Below, in pieces: positions 1 through 9,918 of a DNA stretch of 39,222 nt. The DNA is from Chara braunii (lineage: Eukaryota > Streptophyta > Charophyceae > Charales > Characeae), in the NCBI GenBank assembly GCA_003427395.1, contig BFEA01000005.1, positions 3,678,968-3,718,189 on the forward strand, written 5' to 3'. Each line of letters begins with the position of its first letter. The stretch's first letter is position 1. Under the pieces are notes generated by a model. It was not told where the DNA came from and did not search any database. It saw only the letters and a program-made list of their open reading frames with translations. Made by a program: the position numbers and the translations under genes.

Positions 1-2
1 TC

Positions 3-1112
3 ATGACGACGTCCACCATCCCCACCCCCCGTCCCACCTATTCCCAAGTCAACTCCGGGGTTTACCCCGCAATGCCACAACTTCCCCCCAACTACCTCCT
101 TGAGGACAACAACCAACTCGACTACACCTGCTACGACACCACCCCCGATAACCTCAGCTTCAACACCCTGACCCGGATCGTTCCCCACGACAGGGAAATC
201 CCCCGTTCCTTCCGATTCGTTGACATCATGTCCTTCTCCCGCCTCCCCCACGAAGACGTTTTCCTCTTCCTAACCCAGCTCCAGAACTCTTTTCACCTCC
301 ACCACATGCCCCTTGTCCACTGACTCCCCATTGCCACCTCCTGCCTCCTCGACAATGCCGCCAAATGGTGGATGGCCAAAGTCAGCAACCGCCGAGCCTC
401 CGGAGGACCACATCACTCCTTCCTCCAATGGGCCAAACTTCTCACTGCCACCTTTCGCCCCCAGAAAACCATTGATGACTACCTCTAACAATTCTGTCAC
501 CTCCGCCAGACCGGTCCCACGGACCGCTTCGTCCAATACATCCGCTCCCTCCGCCATCACCTCCCCACCACCATCATTCCTGACTTTGCATTCATCTCCC
601 GCATCAAGCGAGTATGCCACAAAGATCTTGCAACTGCCCTCACCCATGAACCCGACATACCCCTTTCTGACCTCCTCTCTCGCGTGCTTCACCACGATCG
701 ACTCCTCCACCCCCATCACCAGTCCGTGCTCGCTCCCTCCCGCCCCCGCTTTTTCCATAACGACACCACTCAACCCACCTCCGATGACGACTTCGACAAT
801 GCCTCTCTGGACCCCTCCCAATTCACCAATGAGGACCTCCAGACGACCCACCTTATACGGATGGAACGCCAGGATCGTGCCTCCCGACTTCCTTCTCCCT
901 CTCCACCCCGTCGCCTCCAAAAACTCACACCCGCAGAACGCATATACCTCCAGGAACACAACGGGTGTTTTCACTGCCGCCAGTTAGGTCATCAACAGAC
1001 CAACTGCCCCAACGCTAGCCACTTTACTCGACAGACCCCTCGCTCTACGGAACCCGACCCTTCTACTCCCACTTCTTCCTCCACCACGACAGTCGGGCCC
1101 CCCTCCACCTGA
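3..1112 (+). pseudogene. gag pseudogene of an LTR retrotransposon (element 1)
   Basis: One reading frame runs through 3-1112 and is broken by in-frame stops at 321-323 (TGA) and 486-488 (TAA). The second stop probably comes from a CAA codon. The middle part has a gag-type signature with paired tryptophans (AAKWWMAK, near 349-378) followed by FLQWAKLL and TFRP. Near the C-terminus there is a CX2CX4HX4C zinc knuckle (CFHCRQLGHQQTNC, about 966-1007), which in Ty3/gypsy nucleocapsids binds the genomic RNA during packaging. The composition is unusually C-rich on this strand and rich in Pro, Thr and Ser. The 5' part may lie outside the window. No protease or RT follows before the polypurine tract and LTR at 2229-2244, so this is either a deletion product or a gag-only non-autonomous element. 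The gag assignment rests on motifs. Confidence 0.75.
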
Positions 1113-1770
1113 ATAATGTCCCCCTGTCTCTCGCAATCCAACCCTAAACCCTGTATAAACCTTGCTACAACCTCGCAACCCCACTCTACACACACCCTTG
1201 AACCCAGTCCACCCTCCCCTTAACCCTGATTCCTGATGTCTGATCTGCACTTGCCCTCGCCTAGCCTTGTCCCATCTGTCCTCTCCACTACCTTGTCTCT
1301 CTTGTCCAATGCTTGTGAACCTGCGTGACGTCGGCGATAAAGGATCTAATGGCTCGCGCACGAGGACGATGGTCTGCTGCCTCACTGTTCATGAAGATTA
1401 CGCAGCTGGTTTGGCCACCATGCTGTTTCATCGGCCGGCATCCCGACTCGCGGACTTACTGGAGCAGCAACTTGTGACATGGATAGATCAGACCTCATTG
1501 CAGTTCGTGTACCGGACGCACCCTAGCACTTGGACTTTGACACTTGAACTACTACTAAGCTTCTTGGACTTCTACCTGTCGCAGCCGCTGAAGACCGCTT
1601 CTACCCCCTACTCCAACGACCTGATCAAGACCGCTGCATACCCCCTTTCAACACACTTGGACACTTTGTTCCTACATGAGATTCTGCTTCCGACTCCTTC
1701 GGAAACACTAGCCCTTGCATCCTGAACAAACATTTTCATTTTTATTTTTCCTGACTTTGACAACCCTGCA
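1113..1770. other. Unassigned internal region of element 1
   Basis: A 152-codon ORF (1267-1725, +) lies here. It has no motif I recognise and its composition is not persuasive, so I do not call it a gene. The stretch lies between the gag pseudogene and a tandem repeat, where pol would be expected in a complete element. No protease, RT or integrase motif is visible in any frame. Confidence 0.5.
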
Positions 1771-2100
1771 GAACATCATTAATAGATCCCTGTTTCCCTA
1801 ACCATTGTTCCCCGTACCCACCAGAACATCAATAGACATCCCCTGTTCCCCTGACCATTGTTTCCCTTACCCACTACAACATCAATAGAAATACCCTGTT
1901 TTCCTGAACACCGTTTCCCTTACCCATTTGAACATCAAAAGAAGTTCCCTGTTCCCTGCACTGTGCTCCCCCTTAACCTATAGCAAACCATGTCGTCCCT
2001 TTAGTTCATTTGTAGGACTACCCTGTTCCCTCCAACCCCCCCTAGTTCATCAGTAAGACAACTCTGTTCACCGGTACCAAACCCTGTTCCCTCTTACTCC
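1771..2100 (+). repeat. 53-bp tandem repeat inside element 1
   Basis: Units beginning with (G/C)AACATCA start at 1771, 1824, 1877 and 1930, exactly 53 bp apart. Each continues into a C/T-rich CCCTGTTCCCTGACCATTG-like segment. Beyond about 1983 the unit decays, but CCCTGTTCCC and AGTTCAT(C/T) pieces persist to about 2100. Confidence 0.8.
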
Positions 2101-2228
2101 CACAGCCCATGCCACCCACATTATACCCCTCTTCCCTTTCGACTTGTTAACCAGTGATCGGCCCCGTCCCCTCCTTCACAAATTTCAGCATTGCTTCATG
2201 ATTTTTGGCAGCCGGGACGTTGCCTTCT

Positions 2229-2243
2229 AGAGGGAGGGGATAG
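2229..2243 (+). promoter_or_regulatory. Polypurine tract of element 1
   Basis: AGAGGGAGGGGATAG lies immediately upstream of an LTR beginning TGTTACGG. In LTR retrotransposons a purine run abutting the 3' LTR primes plus-strand DNA synthesis. Its position marks the following LTR as a 3' LTR and gives element 1 a plus-strand orientation. Confidence 0.65.
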
Positions 2244-2440
2244 TGTTACGGACTCCGCCAGGGCTCGATCCCTGGTCTATCTTTTTGCTGTTTCGGCTGC
2301 ATCCTGTTTTCGGCCTGACACCCTTTTTCCAAACCCCTCCTTTGGTACCGTAGGAATGTGGACAACTGGCGCCATGCTGCAGTTCAAGTGCCACTTTCAA
2401 ATACCGCATTTTTCAGTTCTGCCCTCGGGGCCTTTGTGCG
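2244..2440 (+). mobile_element. Truncated 3' LTR of element 1
   Basis: The LTR starts TGTTACGGACTCCGCCAGGG, the same start as the LTR at 20250, and shares with it CTGGCGCCAT and a TTCTGCCCTC/TTCCGCCCTC stretch. It is cut off near 2440, where sequence coding for an integrase zinc-binding domain begins, so its 3' half is missing. It contains AGGGCTCGATCCCT at 2260-2273, a 14-mer also present in the unrelated LTRs of element 4. Confidence 0.65.
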
Positions 2441-2806
2441 AAGAAAGACTGTGTATTCCTCACCAAGAACAGATCAAAAGTCTAATCATTGGGGAATGTC
2501 ATGATAATGAGGGACACTTTGGTTTTAAGAAGACGTATGCCGATGTAAGAGAACGCTGTGAACGGAAAGAAATGAAAGAGGATGTACTGACCTATGTGCG
2601 AACTTGTCTTGTTTGTCAGAGAAGCACGCCCTCACATGAGAATCCCTTGGGACTATTGAGACCACTACCTATACCAAGTGAGTCAGGTGAGTCTATCTCC
2701 ATACGCTTAATAAGTCGAACTAAAAGCCGAAACGACATTAGTCAGGTAATGGTCATTGTAGATCGATTCTCGCAATATGCTATGTTCATTCCTTTGCCTG
2801 CTGATT
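2441..2806 (+). pseudogene. Orphan integrase N-terminal fragment (element 2)
   Basis: The frame encodes an HHCC zinc-binding domain of Ty3/gypsy integrase: GECHDNEGHF at the front and CLVCQR at the back. It is followed by the LRPLPIP linker and the first part of the catalytic core (VMVIVDRFSQYAMFIPLP). It is clearly diverged from the integrases of elements 3 and 4 and carries a charged replacement between the His and Cys pairs. The core stops after FIPLP and the frame continues directly into reverse transcriptase sequence (DLLDRVQGC). That order is wrong for pol, where integrase follows RT, so this is a rearrangement junction between two elements and not a functional fusion. Confidence 0.75.
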
Positions 2807-3849
2807 TGTTGGATCGAGTGCAGGGCTGCAGATACTTCTCTAAGATAGATTTGACGTCATCAGATAGAGGTTCATCTTGATGATCAGCACAAAACGACGT
2901 TCAGGACCAGATACGGGCACTATAGTGATGCCCTTTGGACTAACCAACGCGCCAACTACGTTTCAACTTTGTATGAATGACTTGTTTAGGCCGTGGTTAG
3001 ACAGATTCGTAGTTGTATATTTAGATGACATTTTAGTGTTTACCAAGACCCTCCAAGAGCACGAGGGTCATCTGAGGCAAGTCTTGGGGAAGCTGAGAGA
3101 GGCTAACTTCAAAATTAATGCGGCGAAGTGTGAGTGGGCCAAGACACAAGTTTTATAACTGGGCCACGTCCTAGATGGACATGGAATAAAGCATGAGGAC
3201 AGTAAGACAAGATTGGCCGACTCCCCGCACGCTGACAGAGTTGCGGTCGTTCTTGGGGTTGGCGAATTATTATAGAAAGTTCGTCAGGAACTTCTCCACC
3301 ATCGCTGCTCCCCTTCGCAGATTGCTGAAGAAAAAGGCAATCTGGAAATGGTATAAAGACTGTACGTCGGCCCTGAAGAAGTTAAAGCGGGCCCTAATAG
3401 AGTATCTTGTCCTTAAGGTAGTCGATCCATCATTGCCATTCGTCGTCACCACTGATGCAAGTCAATATGACATAGGTGTTGTTCTACAACAAAACGATGG
3501 TAATGGATACAGACTCGTAGAGTTCATGTCTGCTAGAATGCCTTCAGAAAAGGTAGCGACATCCACCTACGAGAGGGAACTCTACGCTCTCAGGCAAGCA
3601 TTAGAACACTGGAAGCACTACTTGCTAGGGAGGCACTTCAAAGTGTATTCAGACCACGAGATGCTAAGGTGGCCGAAAACGCAGGCCAAGATGACACCAA
3701 AGCTAACCAGGTGGGCCGTAGAGATAGATCAGTATGACTTTGAGCTCAAGCCAGTCAAGGGAAAATACAATGTAGTTGCGGACGCCCTGAGTAGGAAATC
3801 AGACTGCTTTGGAGCGATAGTGCACTATCTGGATATAGGGAGAGACCTG
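2807..3849 (+). pseudogene. pol: Reverse transcriptase-RNase H pseudogene (element 3)
   Basis: RT begins at DLLDRVQGC and keeps the polymerase motif YLDD at 3018-3029 plus MPFGLTNAPTTF. Relative to element 4 there are small deletions after KIDL (about 2852), before MPFG (about 2923) and near 3203, plus a TAA stop at 3157-3159. RT is therefore split across several frames. RNase H (frame of 3193-3852) keeps all four acidic positions visible as TTDAS, YERELYAL, YSDHE and ADALSR. This RNase H part is better preserved than in element 4, which has lost the last Asp. The enzyme would copy element RNA into DNA and degrade the RNA strand, but this copy cannot make it. The downstream stop lies at about 3850. 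Confidence 0.85.
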
Positions 3850-5343
3850 TAACAGAGAATTAAAGAAGCGTATGCGTAGGACCCTATCCATAGCGACCTC
3901 CTCAAGAGAGTTAAGGAGGCACCAGAATCAGAACCAGATTACCGCACAATAGACGACTTGTTATTTGAGAAGACTAATGTTGTTGACCGCCTTGCATTCC
4001 CAATAGCGAAGAAATCCGAAGTTTGATCCTAGGGGAATGCCATGATACAGAGGGACATTTCGGTTGGCAGAAGACATTAGCCAACCTCATGCGCGTGTAT
4101 ACCTGGCCTGGTATGAAGGCTGGCTGCATAAAATACGTACGCAGCTGCAAAGTTTGTCAAAGGAATAAGACTACTATGCAAGCCCCTCTAGGTGTTCTCA
4201 GACCCTTGCCTATCCCCGAAGGACCCAGAGATTCAGTGTCTATAGACTTCATGGGCGCTGGTGTCAAGAGTAGACATGGCAAGAGCCAAGTTATGGTCGT
4301 AGTAGATAGGTTTAGCAAGTATGCCATTTTTGTTCCTTTGCCCTCTGAGGCACGTACAAAATTAGTAATACGGAAGTTTTTCGACTATTCGGTCAGTGAA
4401 CATGGGGTACCGTTGTCTATGGTTAGTGACAGAGACGCATGGTTCACTAGTCAGAACTTGCAGGAGTTAATGAAAGTCTACGGATCAAAGTTGTTAATGT
4501 CATCTGGCCATCATCCAGAGACAAACAGTCATACTGAACAGATGAACAAAGTCCTGCAGCAAGTTATGAGGATGTACATTAGGCCCGACCAGCTTAACTG
4601 GGATGAGATGCTCCCAAAGGTAGCCAGTGCTTACAACAATAGCATGCACTTAGCATGCACTTAGCCACTTGTCGCACTCCCAACGAACTGCATAAGTCCT
4701 TTAGACCGCGCAGACCGTTTGAGGGACTTAACCGGGACCAGATTCAGAGGCTACCTCCCGGTACCAAGGAATTTGTGATACTGCACGAGAAAGAAATTGC
4801 TACAGCAGTTGAGAACTTCAGGAAGGCCCAACACAAGATGATAGAACAAGCCAACAAGCACCGTCGCCCTTCATAGTTCCAAGTAGGCGACTTAGTCTGG
4901 GTCAAGTCAAAAGAGTTTGCTTTAAGGAGAACATCTCGCAGAAACTGCTACTTGCATATAGAGGACCATGGCGAGTTCTAGAAGATAAGGGAGGAGAGGA
5001 TGGACCATCCATCCTACACGATAGAGATCCAGCACACCTCCACACCTACCCCGTTTTCCATGCGTCAAAGTTGTTACCTTGTACTACGAGTCAACAGTTT
5101 CCATCATGAAGGTCTATGATTCCTCCGGATATGGATGGAAGGTACGACATTGATGGCATAGTAGGTGAGGATGTCTTCAAAACAGGAGGTAGAGGTCGTC
5201 CACAGAAATAGTACAAAGTCAGATTCTCTTATCAAGAACCTGAAGATGACCGCTGGTTCACCAGAGCAGAATTTCTAGAGAGCTCCCAATATAGTACGAG
5301 CCTATGAGAGAGATAAAAAGGGTAAAGATCCTGCCTTAGACTG
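3850..5343 (+). pseudogene. pol: Integrase and chromodomain-like C-terminus pseudogene (element 3)
   Basis: An HHCC domain (GECHDTEGHF ... CKVCQR) is followed by a core with the D,D-35-E triad: Asp at 4245, Asp at 4428 (VSDRD) and Glu at 4536 (TEQMNK). An exact 11-bp tandem duplication (AGCATGCACTT at 4641-4651 and 4652-4662) shifts the frame. The C-terminal part then reads in another frame (RTPNELHKSF) to a TAG at 4874-4876, where element 4 has CAG. A second such TAG lies at 5209-5211. The last part corresponds to the chromodomain-like tail of element 4 (QYKVRF ... DDRWFTR). Chromodomain-bearing integrases (chromoviruses) target heterochromatin, but assigning this one to a chromodomain is by resemblance. 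Confidence 0.8.
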
Positions 5344-5382
5344 AAGTATTCTCCGAGCACCTCGAATTTAGGCCGGCAGGAG

Positions 5383-6252
5383 TGAAACGGTTTTCACATT
5401 TGCAGAAGCAGATGCAGATCCCGGGGTTCGATCCCTAGACGTCTTACCTGCACCCGTGTACAGTATCGAGTAGACCCCTGTGTGTCTTGAGCCCGCGACC
5501 TGTGTTTTAGTAGTAACTGTTGTTTGTCGTAGGTCCCTGTAGCTGTAGGGGTTCGATCTGTAGATCTGTCAAGTAGGGGTTAAAGCTGTGTAGAGGTCGA
5601 AACTGCTAGGCTAGAGGTCTGCAGGCAAGTCGTAGGTCCAACTGCGCCAAGTCGGCAGTACAATCCCACTGAGTCGGCAGTACAGTCCCGTTCAGTCAGT
5701 GGTACCGGTCTCAGTCACACTTGTCTAGTCCAGCAAGTACCGTATGGGACTGTGTGCACCAAAGGGCCGGTGGAAAGAGGCAGACCAGCGACCAACAGAA
5801 GTATAAATCAAGAGGCAGCGTTCAGCTATTCATTCATTCGCTGCGTAAGCCATGCGGAAGCGCTGCCCCAGCGTCTTGTGCGAGGTGGTCTGCAGAGCGC
5901 CCGAAGTCGAAGTGGGCTGGAAGACGATAGCGTAGCCGTAGTTAGTAGTTGAGCAGCCATAGCCGCTGTAGATAGGAGAGAGGGGCTAGCGTATGAGTGT
6001 GTGATACAGTGAATGTGTGTGGGGTATTCAGGGTGATCCAGAGTTGAGTGAGTGCGAACAGTGGTGTTGGAAACAGTACCGAGAGTTGGGATGTGCACGC
6101 GCTAATGCGCCATAGCCTGTTGAAGCAACTTTGCATCTGAACTGTGTTCTCGTTTTCCATATCTCTGAGTTTTGAGTGGGCGCTGTGCGCCAGTGTGAGT
6201 CGCCATCTGTTTGCATGTATGTGAAGCGAAGAAGAAAGCGAGTCTGATTGCA
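5383..6252 (+). mobile_element. 3' LTR of element 3
   Basis: It starts TGAAACGGTTTTCAC directly after a GC-rich, purine-leaning tract (AGGCCGGCAGGAG) and ends GAGTCTGATTGCA, giving TG...CA ends. It is 870 bp and homologous to the LTRs of element 4, but it lacks their 67-bp internal duplication. A TATAAAT box lies at 5802-5808. GGGGTTCGATCCCT at 5423-5436 resembles a tRNA T-arm. Confidence 0.8.
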
Positions 6253-6951
6253 CCACACTGGAGACCAGAGAGATTAAGACCAGATAGCGCAGCTTATGAA
6301 TTCCAACAAGTTATAACAAGAGCAATAAGAGTTTCGAGTCACCGGCGCACAACAGCGCATGTCATGGGCAACCAAACATTCAACATAATCACCCAGGTAA
6401 GTATCTTCTTCCTCTCTGCTCCTCTCTCTGTTGTATCACCCCTCCTTGCTGGTCTTCTCTCTAGCTACGACCTCGCTGTATCTTCTCTCCCTACATGCAT
6501 GCACACACACACTAACTTCCACTCAAAGATCTACTCTGAATACATCCAGTGTCATCTCTACTAACCCCTCTGTAGTCTACTACTATCTACTAACATTAAC
6601 ACCCTGCGCTGGCGCAGCTATGGCTGCCTTCTCCCTGCCAGTGCTGTCTTCCTCCCTCTCTCTCTCTCTTAGCGCAGCATCCTGGCTTCAGCGCTCTGCC
6701 CCTCACATCAGCGCACAAGTGCACCAGCTCTTCCACACTTCTTGCGAATGAGCCATCTGCCCGAATGGTAGGCTGGCCAGTCCTTTTGTAGTCTTGGAAT
6801 GCTCTTCAACTCGTGCCAGCCTCTGCTTTCTGGGATCTCCCTGGTTCCAGTACCACATCCCCACGGCCTGTCTGCTTCTGAATGTCAAGGCCTGGAACCT
6901 TCCCGAATTTCCTTTGGTCTGCAGCTGCTTGGGCCTTTAAGTCATGACTTT
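6253..6951. other. Flank of element 3; no gene recognised
   Basis: The sequence is partly low complexity (CT-rich at 6410-6480 and 6650-6672). A consensus-like 5' splice site CAG/GTAAGT occurs at 6396/6397 (+) but I see no convincing exon around it. A GCTATGGC octamer occurs near 6617. Short ORFs here look accidental. Confidence 0.4.
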
Positions 6952-7287
6952 TCACTTGTGAACATGACTTTTGACTGTGGACTGTGACTCCTGCCTCTGG
7001 AACACGACTTTTGCCTGTGGAACTACCCTTTTACTCGTGGGATGTGACTCTTCAATATGACTTTTCATTATGAGACGTGACTCCTGCCTTTGAGACATGA
7101 CTCTTGCTTGTGAATCTACCTTTTCACTCGTGGGATGTGACTCTTCAAATTGGCTTTTTATTATGAGACGTGACTCTTGTCCCTGAGATGTGACTGTTTG
7201 CTGGGTGCCTGTTGGACCAGACTGCTGAGGTACCCGACTGTGACTTTTCTGAGTTTGACGAACTCGACCTTTTCTTGACCAGGGCAT
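6952..7287 (-). CDS. Possible terminal exon with 31-residue repeats (host gene)
   Basis: An open minus-strand frame of about 110 codons is built largely from a 31-residue unit (QESRLIIKSQFEESHPTS..., then QESRLIMKSHIEESHPTS..., then a partial unit). The underlying DNA repeats every 93 bp on the plus strand (for example 7023 and 7116), so the repeat preserves the frame. A possible 3' splice site (GGTCAG) lies just before the ATG at 7287. It would be phase-compatible with the exon ending at 7388 and would leave a 100-bp intron. Against it, the pyrimidine tract is weak and the repeat may be non-coding satellite DNA. No protein family is recognised. The strongest support is the in-frame periodicity. 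Confidence 0.3.
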   Translation of the reverse strand: MPWSRKGRVRQTQKSHSRVPQQSGPTGTQQTVTSQGQESRLIIKSQFEESHPTSEKVDSQARVMSQRQESRLIMKSHIEESHPTSKRVVPQAKVVFQRQESQSTVKSHVHK

Positions 7288-7387
7288 CTGACCCAGAGAT
7301 CGAATTTGGGGTCTGAATCGTGGAAGGCCATTCAGCAGCAGCACAAAGCAATCATCATTGTCACGATTATGGCAGAGAGAGACCTAC

Positions 7388-7892
7388 CTTCACATTCCGT
7401 AGTGACGAAGTCGAAGTCGGACATGGATGATGAGTCTGACCATTCATGCTTGCTGACACTTGTTCGCCATTGCACTCCAGGGAAGCCTTAACTGCCGAAG
7501 CCGTCCTGACCGACATCTCCAGCATCTGTAATGCCCTTTGTGCCACCTGTCGCACGTTCAGAGTCTGATCTTTGAATGCAATACAAGATACAGCCTGGTT
7601 CACCTGGTTTACACTTCCGTGCAAAAAGAGAAAGCCTTTCCCACTGCGAAAGCCTGTCGCTGAAACATTGGGCCACATTTCGCCATCCGCTGGTTCGATA
7701 GGTGGTACTACTACTGCATGTGCCAAGCCTGAGGATGCTGCTTGATCATCTACGACTGTGTCCTCCACCCAACCTCCTCTCGAGTCTCGATCATTGTCCT
7801 GCTGAAGATCTCCACTGTCAATCATGAGCGACTGAAGACATTTTCGCATATCGGATAATCCATGCAGGTTTTGACCATGTGAAAGGGCCGCT
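7388..7892 (-). CDS. Candidate internal exon of a minus-strand host gene
   Basis: Read on the minus strand, a strong 3' splice site (TCTTTCTCTATTTGCAG) precedes 7892. A good 5' splice site (AAG/GTAGGT) follows 7388. The 505 nt between them are open in one frame, while other frames are closed. The encoded ~168 residues (beginning AALSHGQNLHGL, later VRQVAQRALQMLEMSVRTAS) have ordinary soluble-protein composition with no repeats or retroelement motif. The exon begins with the third base of a split codon, matching the two-base remainder left by the candidate exon at 25289-25404. If joined, the intron would be 17.4 kb and would hold elements 4, 5 and 6. I do not recognise the protein. Confidence 0.5.
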
Positions 7893-8518
7893 CTGCAAAT
7901 AGAGAAAGAGGATAACATCAGCACCAGCTTGACCTGAGTCCAGACTTGAGTCCAGACTTGAGTGGGGTGGATATCATGACGAGTACGATTCCACTTTTGA
8001 ACACAGTGTCCTCCCTGTAGTGATTAAGAAAGAGACTTAGCTGTTGTGGCAAAGGGTGCCGGTTCGATGCTGCGCATGCGTGGATAAGCCCAAGGCAGGA
8101 AAGTATGGATGCATGTTATCCGTAACTCCTAAGTCCAGAACTTATTTGCTGCATGAGATGAACAGGGAGCGCAAGGGAGAACGAAACACAGACTTCACAG
8201 TGCTCACACAGCCTATAACAGACAGGACTTGGATTGGGTGAATTTGGGTCAAAGAGTCTTTTGAAAGGAAAAAGAAAACAAAAAAAACAAAGAAGAAAAG
8301 GAGGTCCTGTTGGCCCTGCCTCTATGTCCATTCTGGGGAGCATCCCTGCGGTTCCTATTCCACTGGCAAGTTAGAAAAAATAAGAAACTATTTTTGTAGG
8401 TTCTCTTTTTTTCAAGCAATATCGTGCCTTTTTCAAAGCATCCTACTGACTATGAATGAATCTGAAGCAACCAGTCCTCCTACAGGAGAGGTGCTTGTTA
8501 TGTAGCCGATTGAGCTTC
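7893..8518. other. Intron-like region with a dispersed-repeat remnant
   Basis: No gene is seen. An A-rich stretch (8262-8300) is followed by about 75 bp (8300-8372, containing TCCATTCTGGGGAGC) that recurs at about 37225-37300. Both copies sit next to A/T-rich simple sequence, as at a retroposon end, but no full element is visible. Confidence 0.4.
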
Positions 8519-8663
8519 AATCCACAACGAATTCACAAGTTCCCATTCACGCATGCAAGTGCAGAGTAGACCCGAAGGAGGCAAATCCACACAAAACAAC
8601 AAATTCACACGTTCCCATTCACACATGTGATTGCACAGTAGACTCAAAGGAGGCAAGTCCACA
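8519..8663 (+). repeat. 72-bp tandem repeat (two copies)
   Basis: AATTCACA(A/C)GTTCCCATTCAC starts at 8530 and again at 8602, a 72-bp period, with AAGGAGGCAA(A/G)TCCACACAAAAC in each unit. The period is 24 codons and the minus strand is open through both copies. It ends about 20 bp before the insertion site of element 4. Confidence 0.8.
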
Positions 8664-8683
8664 CAAAACTGGAGAGAAGATAT

Positions 8684-9743
8684 TGAAACGGTTTTCACCT
8701 GTTAGCAGTAGCGAATGCAGATCCCAGGGCTCGATCCCTAGTTCTCACCTTACCTGTGTACAGTATATGTGTCGACCCTGAGTGTTTGAACTCGTAACCT
8801 GTGTTTTGACAGTTGTTGTTGTCTATCGTAGGTCTGCGTAACGGTAGGGGTTCGATCTGTAGATCTGTCAAGTAGGAGTCACAGCCCTGTAGAGGTCGTA
8901 GCTGTAGGAATCCTGAAAGGTCAAGGTCGTTGCTGCTACAGTCCTGAAAGGTCAAGGTCGTACCTGCTACAGTACTCGAAAGGCCAAGTCCACACACTTC
9001 CGGAAGGTCCAGAAGTGGCCTTTCGAAGCTGCCTCACGTTTCAGTCAGAGGCAAGTGGGCAAGTGGTGAGCCCAGCTGCATTACGTCGGCAGTGCGACTG
9101 CATTGANTTCAGTCAGAGGCAAGTGGGCAAGTGGTGAGCCCAGCTGCATTACGTCGGCAGTGCGACTGCATTGAGTTGGCAGTGCAAACCCATGCAGTCA
9201 GCGGTACCGGTCCAGTCAGTCCCAGTCCAGTCACGCAAGTACCATGAGGGACTGTGTGCACCATGGGCCGACGGAAAGGGGCAGACCAACGAGTTACAGA
9301 AGTATAAATCAAGGGGCAGCGCCCAGCCATTCATTCTTTCCTGCGTAAGCCTTGCGGAAGCGCTGCCATACACCTTGTGTGAGGTGGTCTGCAGTGAGCC
9401 CGAGGACGAAGAGGGCGAGAAGGAGCTTAGCCATAGCAATAGTGGTAGCAGCGGCCATAGCCGCCATAGCTATTAGAAGGGAGTAGCATGTGTGTGTGTG
9501 CGTGTACAGCGTGACGCGTGTGGGATATCCAGGGTGATCCGGTGTGTGAACAGCAGCGTCGTGTGAGTGACGAACAGAGATTTGTGTGGGCGCTGATGTG
9601 CCATAGCCATCTGAAGTGAGATTGTATCTGAACTGTGTTCGTGGTTACCATATCTCTGAGTTTTGAGTGGGCACGTGTCGCCAGTCTGCTGCACAACCTG
9701 TTTGCATGCATGTGAGGTGTGAATGGAAGTGAGTCTGATTGCA
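8684..9743 (+). repeat. 5' LTR of element 4
   Basis: It runs from TGAAACGG to GATTGCA, followed after one base by the PBS. It contains a TATAAAT box, a 31-bp tandem pair (TCCTGAAAGGTCAAGG at 8911 and 8942), a 67-bp direct duplication around a single N at 9107, and five exact GCCATAGC octamers or close neighbours in its 3' third. AGGGCTCGATCCCT at 8726-8739 resembles a tRNA T-arm. Confidence 0.92.
9303..9309 (+). promoter_or_regulatory. TATA box in 5' LTR of element 4
   Basis: TATAAAT lies about 620 bp into the LTR, at the same place as TATAAAT at 5802-5808 in element 3. The 3' LTR of element 4 has lost it through a 6-bp deletion. Confidence 0.6.
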
Positions 9744-9744
9744 C

Positions 9745-9756
9745 TGGTATCAGAGC
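9745..9756 (+). promoter_or_regulatory. Primer-binding site (initiator Met tRNA), element 4
   Basis: TGGTATCAGAGC is the classic plant retroelement site complementary to the 3' end of initiator methionine tRNA. That tRNA primes minus-strand DNA synthesis. The site starts one base after the 5' LTR. Confidence 0.9.
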
Positions 9757-9880
9757 TGGTACCCGCTATCCCATGCGCCATCGCCGTTGCAGCAGGAGAG
9801 AGACGCGCCGTAGGGCGCCATAGTTGAAGAGCGCCACCGTGAAGAAGAAGTCCGCCATAGCTTCGCTGCGGAAGAAGGTG

Positions 9881-9918
<38 letters not shown>

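Larger units (their letters stand above)
2807..6252 (+). mobile_element. Element 3: 5'-truncated Ty3/gypsy element with 3' LTR
   Basis: The element carries RT, RNase H, integrase and a chromodomain-like tail in standard gypsy order, then a 3' LTR (5383-6252). The leader, gag, protease and the N-terminal part of RT are missing. It is a close relative of element 4 throughout pol and LTR, so breaks can be read by comparing the two. No target duplication can be tested because the left end is a rearrangement junction. Confidence 0.85.

Noticed and set aside
270-974. 234-codon minus-strand ORF over the gag pseudogene
   Set aside because: Shadow of C-rich coding DNA: Gly/Val/Glu-rich composition with no motif, while the plus frame carries gag motifs and a zinc knuckle.
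1771-2100. CRISPR-like array
   Set aside because: Head-to-tail 53-bp units without unique spacers, in an LTR element of a eukaryotic genome.
5415-5440. tRNA gene suggested by GGGGTTCGATCCC
   Set aside because: Only a T-arm-like segment inside an LTR; no D-arm, anticodon arm or acceptor stem nearby. Kept as a motif finding only.
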